From assembly GCA_941918925.1 (NCBI GenBank), contig OW799233.1, positions 80,665,797 to 80,729,796 of the forward strand: a DNA stretch of 64,000 nt, in the 5' to 3' direction. Shown here piece by piece: positions 21,529-33,062 of the stretch. The translations under genes were made by a program, and so were the position numbers. The DNA comes from Phyto melanocephala. Lineage: Eukaryota; Arthropoda; Insecta; Diptera; Rhinophoridae. Numbering within the stretch: the stretch's first letter is position 1; each line of letters opens with the position of its first letter. Under the pieces are notes generated by a model. It was not told the origin of the DNA. It searched no databases and saw only the letters and a list, made by a program, of their open reading frames with translations.

Positions 21529-22449
21529 AAGGGTGTTTTTTTAAGCCCGATAGAACTTGAAATTGTAAAAAATAACACAAAAAATTAAATTGTAATCAAA
21601 ATTTTTTTTTTATTCGAAAGATCAATACGTGACATTAACATTTGAAAATGATTTCGGGCATATGGGCACCGCGGCTGTTCTTGACGAAGCGCATTCTGGA
21701 CGTCCAATTTTATCGCAAAATTGTGTTCAGCGATGAGGCGCATTTTTGGCTTAACGGGTTTGTTAATAAGCAAAATTGCCGCATATGGAGCGAGACCAAT
21801 CCACAAGAGACCCTACAGACTCCATTACATCCAGAAAAATGCACCGTTTGGTGCGGTTTTCACGCTGGTGGCATCATCGGACCTTATTTCTTCAAAAATG
21901 AGGCCGGAGCTCGCGTTACGGTCAATGGAGATCGTTACCGCACCATGATCAATGATTTTTTGTTTGAAAATATGGATGACATTGATCCGGAGGAGATGTG
22001 GTTTCAACAGGATGGCGCTACGTGCCATACGGCGAACGCAACCATCGACTTATTGAAATCAAAATTTGGCGATAAGTTGATTTCGAGAAATGGACCTGTC
22101 AATTGGCCTCCAAGGTCGTGCGATTTGACACCTCTCGATTATTTCCTGTAGGGCTACGTGAAGTCACTGGTTTATGCTGATAAACCAGCAACAATTGACG
22201 CCTTGGAGGCCAGCATTGTTCGTGTTATTCGTGACATACGGCCAGCAGTGCTCGAAAAAGTGGCCCAAAATTGGACGTCCAGAATGCGTTTCGTCAAGAA
22301 CAGCCGCGGTTCCCATATGCCCGAAATCATTTTCAAATGTTAACGTCACGTATTGATGTTTCGAATAAAAAAAAAATTTTGATTACAATTTAATTTTTTG
22401 TGTTATTTTTTACAATTTCAAGTTCTATCGGGCTTAAAAAAACACCCTT
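21529..22449 (+). mobile_element. Fold-back mariner derivative with 183-bp inverted arms
   Basis: Bases 21529-21711 are the inverted copy of 22267-22449: 183 bp each, about four mismatches by eye. TA duplications flank the element at 21527-21528 and 22450-22451. The right arm is the genuine 3' end of the transposon, including the last 25 codons of transposase. The left arm replaces the original 5' end and all N-terminal coding sequence. The whole unit still has correct TIRs (AAGGGTGTTTTTTTAAGCCC) and a TA target, so it could have moved in this form. A transcript would fold into a long hairpin. Confidence 0.9.
21712..22343 (+). pseudogene. Mariner-type (DD41D) transposase catalytic core, broken
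   Basis: True transposase sequence begins at 21712 (RKIVFSDEAHFWLNG). The codons before it in the open frame are antisense of the 3' end. Catalytic residues are intact: first Asp in FSDEAHF, second in WFQQDGATCHT, third in LTPLDYFL, 41 residues later. A TAG at 22149-22151 replaces the Trp codon of the DYFLWG motif. The frame then continues to 22343 (MPEIIFKC). The DNA-binding half is absent. Compared with the copy at 4503-5123 it keeps the second Asp but has lost the open frame. Confidence 0.85.
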
Positions 22450-22864
22450 TATATCTCCAGAGGCATACCAAGTCTTTAAATAGTAACGAAACGTGTTTAA
22501 AAATTATCCTAGGACTAGAAAATTTAAATTTTTATGATAAAAATAAGTCAAAAACAGAGGCTGCGTGTTTATTTGCTCATGTATCACAAAGTTATGGGGC
22601 GATTATGCTGATTTCCAATACCGATCTGCTTTCGAATATTTCTAATATTTTTATACCTTACACAGATCTTGCCGATGTCGGTGAGCTTCAAACGACGCAC
22701 GGGTTTCAACATACACACGAATAGTGCTTAATCGACTCCCCTATTCATAAGCTTTCAGAAAATATATACTTTATGGGGTCAACAAACCTATTTATACCCT
22801 TTCACTCACCGTGAGGGGTATAAAAACTGTTTTATTTTTTTTTTTCAAAAGAATGGAAAAAACA

Positions 22865-23093
22865 TCGACCCCTGTGCGCGAAATTGTCGTGTTACGTTTT
22901 TTTATAAATCGTCCTTTTTATGGAAATTGGTTCTACATCCAGCAATCCATCTGCTAATTGAATATTATAGCGATAACTGTTTTAGTTATGGAGATAACAC
23001 TGTGTACATTTAATCGTATGTAAAAGTAATAAAAACGGTCTCCTGTAAAATTTTGTTTTTGTTACATACAATAATTTCGCGCACAGGGGTCGA
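22865..23093. mobile_element. MITE with 21-bp TIRs
   Basis: TCGACCCCTGTGCGCGAAATT at 22865-22885 is repeated inverted at 23073-23093. The 229-bp unit has no coding capacity. Its unusually GC-rich termini stand out in AT-rich DNA. No convincing target-site duplication, and the superfamily is unknown. Confidence 0.7.
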
Positions 23094-23688
23094 AATTAAT
23101 CTTAAAAAAAATATCTGGTAACTTAAATTTTTTTAATTCGGAATATAATTAAAAAACGACAGAAAAAATAAAACTGCATTCGTAGACAAAATTTTGGTAC
23201 TATGGTTTATTGGATGTACTTTAGGAAAGAAATTTAGTCGAAATAAATAAGAAGATAAAAAATAAACTGTTTGAATAAAGTTTTATTTTTAGCTTAAAAA
23301 TCATTTACAACGAGATTACGGTCGAATGGGACGACCGCAACAAATACATAATAGTAAAATTAATTTTCTGTCAATAATTAATCTAGCTAATCTTTACCTT
23401 AAATAATGTAAAACAAGCTTTAATATTCATATTAGAAAAAATGATTGCTATGTACACAGTTCCTCAGCAAAAATAATGTGAACAAATCAAATAAAAATGT
23501 TCAACAAATATTGAGGTGGAAAATCATTCACGAGAAGGGAATTTTTTTCCACGTAAAAAATTGTTCACGAATGGAATTTTAGGGAAAGGGAAAAGTATTC
23601 ACGATAGGGTTTATTATAAGCATAAATAATAAATGATGACATCTCCTTTAAAATAAACAATTAAAAATTAAATACTAGATTTGATAAA
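23094..23688. other. AT-rich flank and presumed 3' UTR of zw10
   Basis: No TE or second gene recognised. It begins just outside the MITE and ends at the zw10 stop codon. The stretch nearest 23688 should be zw10 3' UTR. Confidence 0.4.
23610..23615 (-). promoter_or_regulatory. Possible zw10 polyadenylation signal
   Basis: AATAAA on the minus strand lies about 75 bp downstream of the zw10 stop codon. The hexamer is common in AT-rich DNA, so this is only suggestive. Confidence 0.3.
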
Positions 23689-23901
23689 CTAAACAATTCT
23701 CGACAACGTCTTAGCACGACGATCTGTGTTTTGAAATAACGCTCTTATTAAATGTCGAATTTCTTCAGATTTAAAATTAGCTGTCAATATACCAGCCCCA
23801 TCACACCAGTGCTCACTGATTTCTTGTAGCGATGCGTTAAGAATAATTTTTAATTGTTGCAATTTCATCCAGCAAGGAACACGTAGAATATCATGTTTTT
23901 C
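23689..23901 (-). CDS. zw10: zw10 last coding exon (C-terminus)
   Basis: The exon encodes 70 residues and a TAG stop. It opens after the acceptor at 23902-23905 (minus strand ...AAATTGCAG) in phase 0. The reading EKHDILRVPCWMKLQQL, then LNASLQEISEHWCDGAG and HLIRALFQNTDRRA, is the conserved C-terminal end of ZW10. ZW10 with ROD and Zwilch builds the RZZ kinetochore complex that brings dynein and checkpoint proteins to unattached centromeres. With RINT1 and NAG it tethers Golgi-derived vesicles at the ER. No stop or frameshift interrupts it. The preceding intron is only 59 bp (23904-23962 by eye). This is the only clearly functional host coding sequence in the window. Confidence 0.9.
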   Translation of the reverse strand, partial: EKHDILRVPCWMKLQQLKIILNASLQEISEHWCDGAGILTANFKSEEIRHLIRALFQNTDRRAKTLSRIV

Positions 23902-23962
23902 CTGCAATTTATATATGTATGTCATAAACATTACATCTTATATTTATAATTTCTTAACTAAC

Positions 23963-24225
23963 CTTGAAAAGACCGGGTGCTTTCTGCAGAATTACATCAA
24001 TTAGTTCACTCAATTCATTAGCAACTGTGGCAGATATGTCTTCGAGAGAGAGTATACGTTTCATTATATCTTGACAATAGTCGCTTAACAAATTGCAAAA
24101 TGTTGTATTATAAATTGCATCGGGTAATACATTCATCCAAACATTTTTAAGCAGGTCCAACTGCCGAAAACATTGTCGTAATAATTTCAATGGTCCCGAG
24201 CCAATGGAATGAGTGTCTGTGAGAT
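23963..24225 (-). CDS. zw10: zw10 penultimate coding exon
   Basis: The exon is 263 bp, from an acceptor at 24226-24227 (TTTTTTTTTGTAG) to a donor at 23962 (AAG|GTTAGT). The first two bases complete a split GAT codon with the G that ends the upstream exon 11 kb away. The joined reading is then open: LKEF|DLTDTHSIGSG, LLRQCFRQLDLLKNVW, ILSLEDISATVANELSEL and ending APGLFK. The VW..VLP and LEDIS motifs are typical ZW10 sequence. Exact phase agreement across an 11.2-kb intron argues that the gene is intact and spliced. Confidence 0.9.
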
Positions 24226-25068
24226 CTACAAAAAAAATTAGTTTTATATATTTATTAAAGGGTCTTATTAAGGAACTTTAAATTAATTTTTTGAATTTTC
24301 AACCCATAAGAAAAAAAAAATGGGTAAAAACTATAATTTAGTACTTTTTTGGTACCCTTTGTAACTTCCAAACACATAAGGCTAGGAGAAAAATTTAAAC
24401 TGAATTTGTTAATCCGCGAAAAAATATTTTCTTATATTATTCAATGGTACAAAATTTGATAATTACTATTGCCTAATAGAATATGGACAATTATTCAGGT
24501 GAAATTTTTGAAAACCAAAAAGAAGAAAATACCGGAATATGTGTATAATTCCTAATTACAGCGCCAATTCGGAAAAAAATGTAATAGGGATTTCACCAGA
24601 CATACAAAATTATGTAATTTTGTAAAAATTGAAACACATTCATAACAGGGTAGAAAAGGGGAAAATTCGGGGAAACAGTTTGGTACTTTTTAGAACTTTT
24701 ATGTAAAAAACAGTATAATTACACACTTTACATCATGTCTATTAAAATATTTTATTACAAAGATATTTGAACATTTTAAACTTGGAATTTGTACATTGAT
24801 ATGAAAAACCCAAAAAATGTACTTCTCTGTTTTTAAGGTATTTTCTACGTTTATGAAGCTAGAATTGTACCATCGAGGACTATGGATTTTTATCCGATAT
24901 CGATACTATCGAGAAAATTTACTTAACAAAGTAAAAGAGAAATCACTAACATTGTAAAACTAATAAGGTGAACCCGTTTCAGAAGTTCATTTTAAAAATG
25001 TCATCTAAGGAAGAGTGACAATAATTGCTATACATTAAACTTTGTTTTTTTTACTACTTTGAGTTAGT

Positions 25069-25101
25069 CCCCTTTCTGATTAGGCAAGTCTTTTGCGCAA
25101 G
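25069..25101 (+). repeat. Short repeat, partner inverted at 33003-33036
   Basis: CCCCTTTC(T/A)GATTAGGCAAGTC(T)TTGCGCAAG occurs here and, in opposite orientation with few changes, at 33003-33036. The second copy contains the palindrome GTCTCTTGCGCAAGAGAC. The pair brackets 8 kb of TE sequence within the zw10 intron. Confidence 0.45.
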
Positions 25102-25185
25102 TTAGTTTTTTATTTTCCTTTGAACTTGCTTTCACGTTCAGACTCAGCAATTGACTTGCCCAAGTTTCGTTCTCTTTTACTTATT

Positions 25186-25600
25186 ATACTCTTCACACAG
25201 TGAAAAAGGGTATATATAGCTTTGTCATTCCGTGCGAAATTTCTACAATTTTCATTTCCGACCCCATAAAGTATATATTTTTTGAAAGCTTATGAATAGG
25301 GGAGTCGATTTAGCTCTGTCAGTCTGTCCCTGTATATGTTGAAATCAACTTTTTGAAGCCCCCTGACATCGCCTGGACCCGGTATTAAAATATCAGAAAT
25401 ATTCAGGAGTGAATCGATATTGAAAATCGGAAACATCGGTACATAAACAACTGAAATATGAACAAAAAACACGACCAACTCATTTTTTTCACAACAACAT
25501 ACAACACATACATACAAACGGGGTATACTGGTTAGAGTGAATGTGGCATCAAATCCAAGCTGAGCCAAATTTTTTTTTTATTTTTTATATTACTAGCTTG
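25186..25600 (+). repeat. Family T2 B-end segment
   Basis: The hairpin TATACTCTTCACACAGTG...AAGGGTATATATAG is followed by CATTTCCGACCCCATAAAG and the long T2 lead that reappears at 36731-37140. It is cut by the next element at about 25592. Confidence 0.75.
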
Positions 25601-25815
25601 TGCCCGCGACTTTGTCTGCGTAGTTATCGGGATAAAAGGTACACTTAGTATTAACAACAAAAATAAAAGTATTAACAACACAAACAACCCGTTTAGGATG
25701 TGTTGCGATGAGTTTGCCAACGTCTTCCGGTTATTATCACGATAAAAAGTAGCCTATGTGTTAATCTCAGCTGTTTTTGCGTGATTGACTCCAAACATCC
25801 AAACATTCACATTTA
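25592..25815 (+). repeat. ACTAGC-type short retroelement (RTE/SINE-like)
   Basis: It starts ACTAGCTTGTGCCCGCGACTT and runs through GTAGCCTATGTGTTAATCTCA to CCAAACATCCAAACATTCAC. This text recurs in many insect genomes as the tail of short non-LTR elements. The class is inferred from that resemblance only. It ends in TTTA repeats that overlap the tail of the neighbouring LINE. Confidence 0.45.
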
Positions 25816-26880
25816 TTTATTTATTTTACAAGTTTTAAGTTCATAATAAATTATGAAAATAAAAAAAAGAATGCTAGGTACTAACGACAGCGGTTTTTGA
25901 CCTTAACTTTTTTTCTTTAAATGAATTTATATATATTGCATTGTTTCAAGACGTTAATAGTTTTATTAATATTTTCAGTGTTGATGTTCTGTAACAGGAA
26001 GTGAAGGCAGTCCTTACCATAAAGCTTTGTCTGTATGTTTTTAATGACATTGCAATTGTTTATCAGGTGGTGTATGTTTAGTGTGTCTCTGCTGCATAAT
26101 GGACAATCTTGTGGGGTCGTCCCGTTTACTATATATTTGTGGGTCATCAAAGTATGTCCTAGTCTTAGCCGTACATAGTTTTGTAAATTTGCTCTAGAAA
26201 TATTTGGGGGGAATATTGGGACAGTTTTATTTGGATTAATAGTTTTGTAGTAGTGGTTGTAAGTAGTCCATTCTGTAATTTCTGTTTGTGTAATAAAAGG
26301 GGAAATTGTAGATGTAATATCTTGTTTGCTAGTTGAAGTGTGTTTTATGATAGGAGCATAAGTGGCATATTACGCAGCTTCATCTGCTAATGTGTTGCCA
26401 ACTATGCCAATGTGACTTGGTATCCACATGATTTTAAATTTAGTGTGGTATCTAATTAACAAGTCTCTTATTTTTGAAATGATGATACTTTTATTTTTTA
26501 TATTTAGTGTTGCTGTGATTGAAGATTTTGAGTCTGAGCAGATAAGGAATTTCCCGCGGTATTTTTTATATTTGTTTAGCGTAATTAATAATGCTGTAGC
26601 TTCTGCAGTGAAAATTGAGCATCGTTGGTCTAAGATTCCGAGAAATTCTGTTTTCAGGGTTTCGTTTATGATTGCCATTGATGTGCAGGTAGGGGTTTTA
26701 GAACCGTCTGTGAACAGCATTTTCCAATTTTTAGTTTTCAAATTTGATGTTATTTCATTGAAGATGGATATGTAAGTTTCATTTGGCGTGGAGTTTTTTT
26801 GGTAGTTTTGCTAGTTGTAGAATAAAAGTGGATTCCTTTAACTTCCAGGGGGGTTCTGAGGGAATATATATAGGATCTAT
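25800..26880 (-). mobile_element. 5'-truncated I-type LINE (RNase H region)
   Basis: A minus-strand 3' fragment ending in (TAAA)n at about 25803-25818. Its 5' side stops at about 26880, next to the B-end of T1 copy 3. Only the ORF2 C-terminal part remains. RNase H plus a terminal CCHC motif suggests the I or LOA group. Confidence 0.7.
25917..26880 (-). pseudogene. LINE ORF2 C-terminus with RNase H domain
   Basis: The frame reads PPWKLKESTF near 26850, then RNase H: LFTDGSKTPT (first Asp), SIFTAEATALL (Glu), LICSDSKSSI (second Asp), and WIPSHIGIVGNTLADEAA, which contains the His and the last Asp. One TAA at about 26367 interrupts it. The same frame then resumes through VRLRLGHTL to the zinc-binding tail CPLCSRDTLNIHHLINNC and stops at 25917. 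All four RNase H acidic positions survive, although the element is a truncated relic. Confidence 0.8.
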
Positions 26881-26899
26881 ATTTTTATTGTTTTTTTAT

Positions 26900-29800
26900 T
26901 TTTATACCCGCCACCAAAAAAATAGTGGGGGTATATTCATTTTGTCATTCCGTTTGTAACACATCGAAATATCCATTTTAAACCTCATAAAGTATATATA
27001 TTCTAAATCAGGGTTCGATTTGATGACGATCTAGCTATGTCCGTCTGTTGAAAGCACGATAGAGGTCGCATTACCAGAATCTTTCTTATAGACAAGGTTT
27101 GTTTGGCATTGAAAATGGACTAAATCGAAATATTAGGAATTGAGTTATAGCTCGTAATGCAAGAGTAGGTCGAAAAAACCGTGTCCTTCGAACATCGAAT
27201 AAAATGGAATTGTGTCCAAACGCATTAACGTACAGTCATAAAACTTATATATTTCTCGAGTCAAAACAATATCTCTCCCAAAAAATTGCTTACATCTATG
27301 TATTAGAAAAGGAGTTATAGATAAAAATGTACGAAAATTTATACCGCGCAGTGTATTTTTCAGTATATTTTAAATTTAAAACCTAATAAAATGGACAAAA
27401 TTCGATGTACGATTCTGAAATTTTGCACACTTTGTTTTTTGGTGAGAGGCTTTTCTGCAACGGAAAATCAATGCGCCACGCCCACCTCCTATATAACGTT
27501 TTAACTAAAATTCATATAATTTCTCTATGAATAAAGATTTTGGAATAATAAAGGGCTATATTGAAATATCTAAGTTGTACTCATTAGCAAAAACAACTTT
27601 GACACGCCTACTATAACGCCCATTTTTCACGTTATCTGCCGTCAATGAAATTTAAAAGCTCATAAAACCGCCAAAATTAGAGGTATGATGATAAAATTTG
27701 ATACGTATATCCTTCTAGGCAATGTCATTACTGTGCCAGAAAATTAAGGTGCCACGCCCACTTTTACGCCCACCTCCCATATAACGTTTTACCTAAAATT
27801 CATATAATTTCTCTATTAATAAAGATTTTGGAATAATAAAGGACTATATTGAAACATCTAAGTTGTACTCATTAGCAAAAACAACTTTGGCACGCCTACT
27901 ATAACGCCCACTTTTCACGTTATCTACCGTTTATGAAATTTAAAACCTCATAAAACCGACAAAATTAGAGGTATGATGATGAAATTTGCTACATATATCC
28001 TTCTAATCAATGTTATTGTTGTGCCAAAAAGTTTAGGTGACACGCCCACTTTAACGCCTACCTTCCATATAACGGTTTACCTAAAATTCATATAATTTCT
28101 CTATTAATAAAGATTTTGGAATAATAAAGGACTATATTGAAATATCTAAGTTGTACTCATTAGCAAAAATAACTTTGGCACGCCTACTATAACGCCCACT
28201 TTTCACGTTATCTACCGTTTATGAAATTAAAAAGCTCATAAAACCGACAAAATTAGAGGTATGATGATAAAATTTGATACGTATATCCTTCTAGGCAATG
28301 TCATTACTGTGCCAGAAAATTAAGGTGCCACGCCCACTTTTACGCCCACCTCCCATATAACGTTTTAACTAAAATTCATATAATTTCTCTATGAATAAAG
28401 ATTTTGGAATAATAAAGGGCTATATTGAAATATCTAAGTTGTACTCATTAGCAAAAACAACTTTGACACGCCTACTATAACGCCCATTTTTCACGTTATC
28501 TGCCGTCAATGAAATTTAAAAGCTCATAAAACCGCCAAAATTAGAGGTATGATGATAAAATTTGATACGTATATCCTTCTAGGCAATGTCATTACTGTGC
28601 CAGAAAATAAAGGTGCCACGCCCACTTTTACGCCCACCTCCCATATAACGTTTTACCTAAAATTCATATAATTTCTCTATTAATAAAGATTTTGGAATAA
28701 TAAAGGACTATATTGAAACATCTAAGTTGTACTCATTAGCAAAAACAACTTTGGCACGCCTACTATAACGCCCACTTTTCACGTTATCTACCGTTTATGA
28801 AATTTAAAAGCTCATAAAACCGACAAAATTAGAGGTATGATGATAAAATTTGATACGTATATCCTTCTAGGCAATGTCATTACTGTGCCAGAAAATTAAG
28901 GTGCCACGCCCACTTTTACGCCCACCTCCCATATAACGTTTTAACTAAAATTCATATAATTTCTCTATGAATAAAGATTTTGGAATAATAAAGGGCTATA
29001 TTGAAATATCTAAGTTGTACTCATTAGCAAAAACAACTTTGACACGCCTACTATAACGCCCATTTTTCACGTTATCTGCCGTCAATGAAATTTAAAAGCT
29101 CATAAAACCGCCAAAATTAGAGGTATGATGATAAAATTTGATACGTATATCCTTCTAGGCAATGTCATTACTGTGCCAGAAAATTAAGGTGACACGCCCA
29201 CTTTTACGCCCACCTCCCATATAACGTTTTACCTAAAATTCATATAATTTCTCTATTAATAAAGATTTTGGAATAATAAAGGACTATATTGAAACATCGA
29301 AGTTGTACTCATTAGCGAAAACAATTTTGACACGCCTACTATAACGCCCACTTTTCACGTTATCTACCGTTAATGAAATTTAAAAGCTCATAAAACCGCC
29401 AAAATTAGAGGTATGATGATCAAATTTGCTACGTATATCCTTCTAGGCAATGTCCTTACTGTGCCAGAAAATTAAGGTTCCACGCCCACTTTTACGCCCA
29501 CCTACCATATAACGTTTTAACTGAAATTCATATAATTTCTCTATTAATAAAGATTTTGGAATAATAAAGGACTATATTGAAATATCTAAGTTGTACTCAT
29601 TAGCAAAAACAACTTTGGCACGCCTACTATAACGCCCACTTTTCACGTTATCTACCGTTTATGAAATTTAAAACCTCATAAAACCGACAAAATTAGAGGT
29701 ATGATGATGAAATTTGCTACATATATCCTTCTAATCAATGTTATTGTTGTGCCAAAAAGTTTAGGTGACACGCCCACTTTAACGCCTACCTTCCATATAA

Positions 29801-32800
29801 CGGTTTACCTAAAATTCATATAATTTCTCTATTAATAAAGATTTTGGAATAATAAAGGACTATATTGAAATATCTAAGTTGTACTCATTAGCAAAAATAA
29901 CTTTGGCACGCCTACTATAACGCCCACTTTTCACGTTATCTACCGTTTATGAAATTAAAAAGCTCATAAAACCGACAAAATTAGAGGTATGATGATAAAA
30001 TTTGATACGTATATCCTTCTAGGCAATGTCATTACTGTGCCAGAAAATTAAGGTGCCACGCCCACTTTTACGCCCACCTCCCATATAACGTTTTAACTAA
30101 AATTCATATAATTTCTCTATGAATAAAGATTTTGGAATAATAAAGGGCTATATTGAAATATCTAAGTTGTACTCATTAGCAAAAACAACTTTGACACGCC
30201 TACTATAACGCCCATTTTTCACGTTATCTGCCGTCAATGAAATTTAAAAGCTCATAAAACCGCCAAAATTAGAGGTATGATGATAAAATTTGATACGTAT
30301 ATCCTTCTAGGCAATGTCATTACTGTGCCAGAAAATAAAGGTGCCACGCCCACTTTTACGCCCACCTCCCATATAACGTTTTACCTAAAATTCATATAAT
30401 TTCTCTATTAATAAAGATTTTGGAATAATAAAGGACTATATTGAAACATCTAAGTTGTACTCATTAGCAAAAACAACTTTGGCACGCCTACTATAACGCC
30501 CACTTTTCACGTTATCTACCGTTTATGAAATTTAAAAGCTCATAAAACCGACAAAATTAGAGGTATGATGATAAAATTTGATACGTATATCCTTCTAGGC
30601 AATGTCATTACTGTGCCAGAAAATTAAGGTGCCACGCCCACTTTTACGCCCACCTCCCATATAACGTTTTAACTAAAATTCATATAATTTCTCTATGAAT
30701 AAAGATTTTGGAATAATAAAGGGCTATATTGAAATATCTAAGTTGTACTCATTAGCAAAAACAACTTTGACACGCCTACTATAACGCCCATTTTTCACGT
30801 TATCTGCCGTCAATGAAATTTAAAAGCTCATAAAACCGCCAAAATTAGAGGTATGATGATAAAATTTGATACGTATATCCTTCTAGGCAATGTCATTACT
30901 GTGCCAGAAAATTAAGGTGACACGCCCACTTTTACGCCCACCTCCCATATAACGTTTTACCTAAAATTCATATAATTTCTCTATTAATAAAGATTTTGGA
31001 ATAATAAAGGACTATATTGAAACATCGAAGTTGTACTCATTAGCGAAAACAATTTTGACACGCCTACTATAACGCCCACTTTTCACGTTATCTACCGTTA
31101 ATGAAATTTAAAAGCTCATAAAACCGCCAAAATTAGAGGTATGATGATCAAATTTGCTACGTATATCCTTCTAGGCAATGTCCTTACTGTGCCAGAAAAT
31201 TAAGGTTCCACGCCCACTTTTACGCCCACCTACCATATAACGTTTTAACTGAAATTCATATAATTTCTCTATTAATAAAGATTTTGGAATAATAAAGGAC
31301 TATATTGAAATATCTAAGTTGTACTCATTAGCAAAAACAACTTTGGCACGCCTACTATAACGCCCACTTTTCACGTTATCTACCGTTTATGAAATTTAAA
31401 ACCTCATAAAACCGACAAAATTAGAGGTATGATGATGAAATTTGCTACATATATCCTTCTAATCAATGTTATTGTTGTGCCAAAAAGTTTAGGTGACACG
31501 CCCACTTTAACGCCTACCTTCCATATAACGGTTTACCTAAAATTCATATAATTTCTCTATTAATAAAGATTTTGGAATAATAAAGGACTATATTGAAATA
31601 TCTAAGTTGTACTCATTAGCAAAAATAACTTTGGCACGCCTACTATAACGCCCACTTTTCACGTTATCTACCGTTTATGAAATTAAAAAGCTCATAAAAC
31701 CGACAAAATTAGAGGTATGATGATAAAATTTGATACGTATATCCTTCTAGGCAATGTCATTACTGTGCCAGAAAATTAAGGTGCCACGCCCACTTTTACG
31801 CCCACCTCCCATATAACGTTTTAACTAAAATTCATATAATTTCTCTATGAATAAAGATTTTGGAATAATAAAGGGCTATATTGAAATATCTAAGTTGTAC
31901 TCATTAGCAAAAACAACTTTGACACGCCTACTATAACGCCCATTTTTCACGTTATCTGCCGTCAATGAAATTTAAAAGCTCATAAAACCGCCAAAATTAG
32001 AGGTATGATGATAAAATTTGATACGTATATCCTTCTAGGCAATGTCATTACTGTGCCAGAAAATTAAGGTGCCACGCCCACTTTTACGCCCACCTCCCAT
32101 ATAACGTTTTACCTAAAATTCATATAATTTCTCTATTAATAAAGATTTTGGAATAATAAAGGACTATATTGAAACATCTAAGTTGTACTCATTAGCGAAA
32201 ACAATTTTGACACGCCTACTATAACGCCCACTTTTCACGTTATCTACCGTTAATGAAATTTAAAAGCTCATAAAACCGCCAAAATTAGAGGTATGATGAT
32301 CAAATTTGCTACGTATATCCTTCTAGGCAATGTCATTACTGTGCCATAAAATTAAGGTTCTACGCCCACTTTTACGCCCACCTACCATATAACGTTTTAA
32401 CTGAAATTCATATAATTTCTCTATTAATAAAGATTTTGGAATAATAAAGGACTATATTGAAATATCTAAGTTGTACTCATTAGCAAAAACAACTTTGGCA
32501 CGCCTACTATAACGCCCACTTTTCACGTTATCTACCGTTTATGAAATTTAAAAGCTCATAAAACCGACAAAATTAGAGGTATGATGATGAAATTTGCTAC
32601 ATATATCCTTCTAATCAATGTTATTGTTGTGCCAAAAAGTTTAGGTGACACGCCCACTTTAACGCCTACCTTCCATATAACGGTTTATCTTAAATTCATG
32701 TAATTTCTCTATTGACAAAGTTATTGGGAAAATAAAGGACTATATTGAAATATCTAAGTTTTATTTATTAGCAGAAACTTTATTTACAGGCCTTCTTTAA

Positions 32801-32996
32801 CGCCCACTTTCACTAAAAGACTAAATTTACGAAAACATTTTACTATCATATCGAAGTTATTAACGGTGGTTACATTTTAAGGGGCGATGTTGATTTTAAA
32901 TAAAACACAAATTATTTAAGAAATTATTGTCATTTCTTTTTATAATGATAAGATTTGTATGGTTCAATTATGTATTTAACAAAATATCGGCCAAAA
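26900..32996 (+). mobile_element. Family T1 repeat, copy 3, expanded by an internal tandem array
   Basis: The B-end hairpin TATACCCGCCACC...GTGGGGGTATA lies at 26903-26937, followed by the common lead (TTTGTCATTCCGTTTGTAAC, CTATGTCCGTCTGTTG). A 5.2-kb tandem array of 288-bp modules fills 27470-32690. The segment 32690-32996 then matches the region before the A-end of copies 1 and 4 (GTTGATTTTAAATAAA, AAAATATCGGCC). It breaks off at 32996 before the mariner fragment and the A-end. Confidence 0.8.
27470..32690 (+). repeat. 288-bp tandem array with 1728-bp higher-order period
   Basis: About 18 units share the order GCCACGCCCACTTTTACG, CCCATATAACG, AATTTCTCTATTAATAAAG, GTACTCATTAGCAAAAACAA and AGAGGTATGATGATAAAATT. 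A diagnostic variant (TGTTATTGTTGTGCC) starts at 28011, 29739, 31467 and 32619. The spacings are 1728, 1728 and 1152, that is 6 x, 6 x and 4 x 288. Other variants (TTCCACGCCC with ACCTACCATA) repeat with the same 1.73-kb step. The array is a true higher-order repeat, made by unequal exchange or replication slippage of six-unit blocks. No coding function. Confidence 0.9.
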
Positions 32997-33002
32997 GTCT
33001 CT

Positions 33003-33036
33003 TGCGCAAGAGACTTGCCTAATCTGAAAGGGGTGT
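33003..33036 (-). repeat. Short repeat with GTCTCTTGCGCAAGAGAC palindrome
   Basis: Inverted partner of 25069-25101. It lies in the 65 bp between the truncated T1 copy 3 and the LINE fragment at 33063. Confidence 0.45.
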
Positions 33037-33062
33037 TACTAAAAATATTCATTCACAAGTTT

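Larger units (their letters stand above)
20568..22820. repeat. Family T2 composite (pieces in both orientations)
   Basis: The left edge, 20568-20665, is an A-end in minus orientation (CAAGTAAGAGCGC, ATTCGGCCGTGCCGAAT), matching the inverse of 38700-38803. Positions 20670-21465 are T2 interior in the opposite orientation, with the GAAAGGGCTTGAC modules at about 21150 and 21270, ending in their own A-end at 21427-21462. Positions 22500-22820 are a B-end in minus orientation, closing with CACTCACCGTGAGGGGTATA. One copy probably inserted into another. A mariner derivative (21529-22449) sits in the middle. Confidence 0.6.

Noticed and set aside
26428..26775. Plus-strand 115-codon frame
   Set aside because: It is the antisense shadow of the LINE RNase H domain on the minus strand.
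27470..32690. CRISPR-like periodic repeats
   Set aside because: The 288-bp units are contiguous similar copies without unique spacers, and the DNA is eukaryotic TE sequence.
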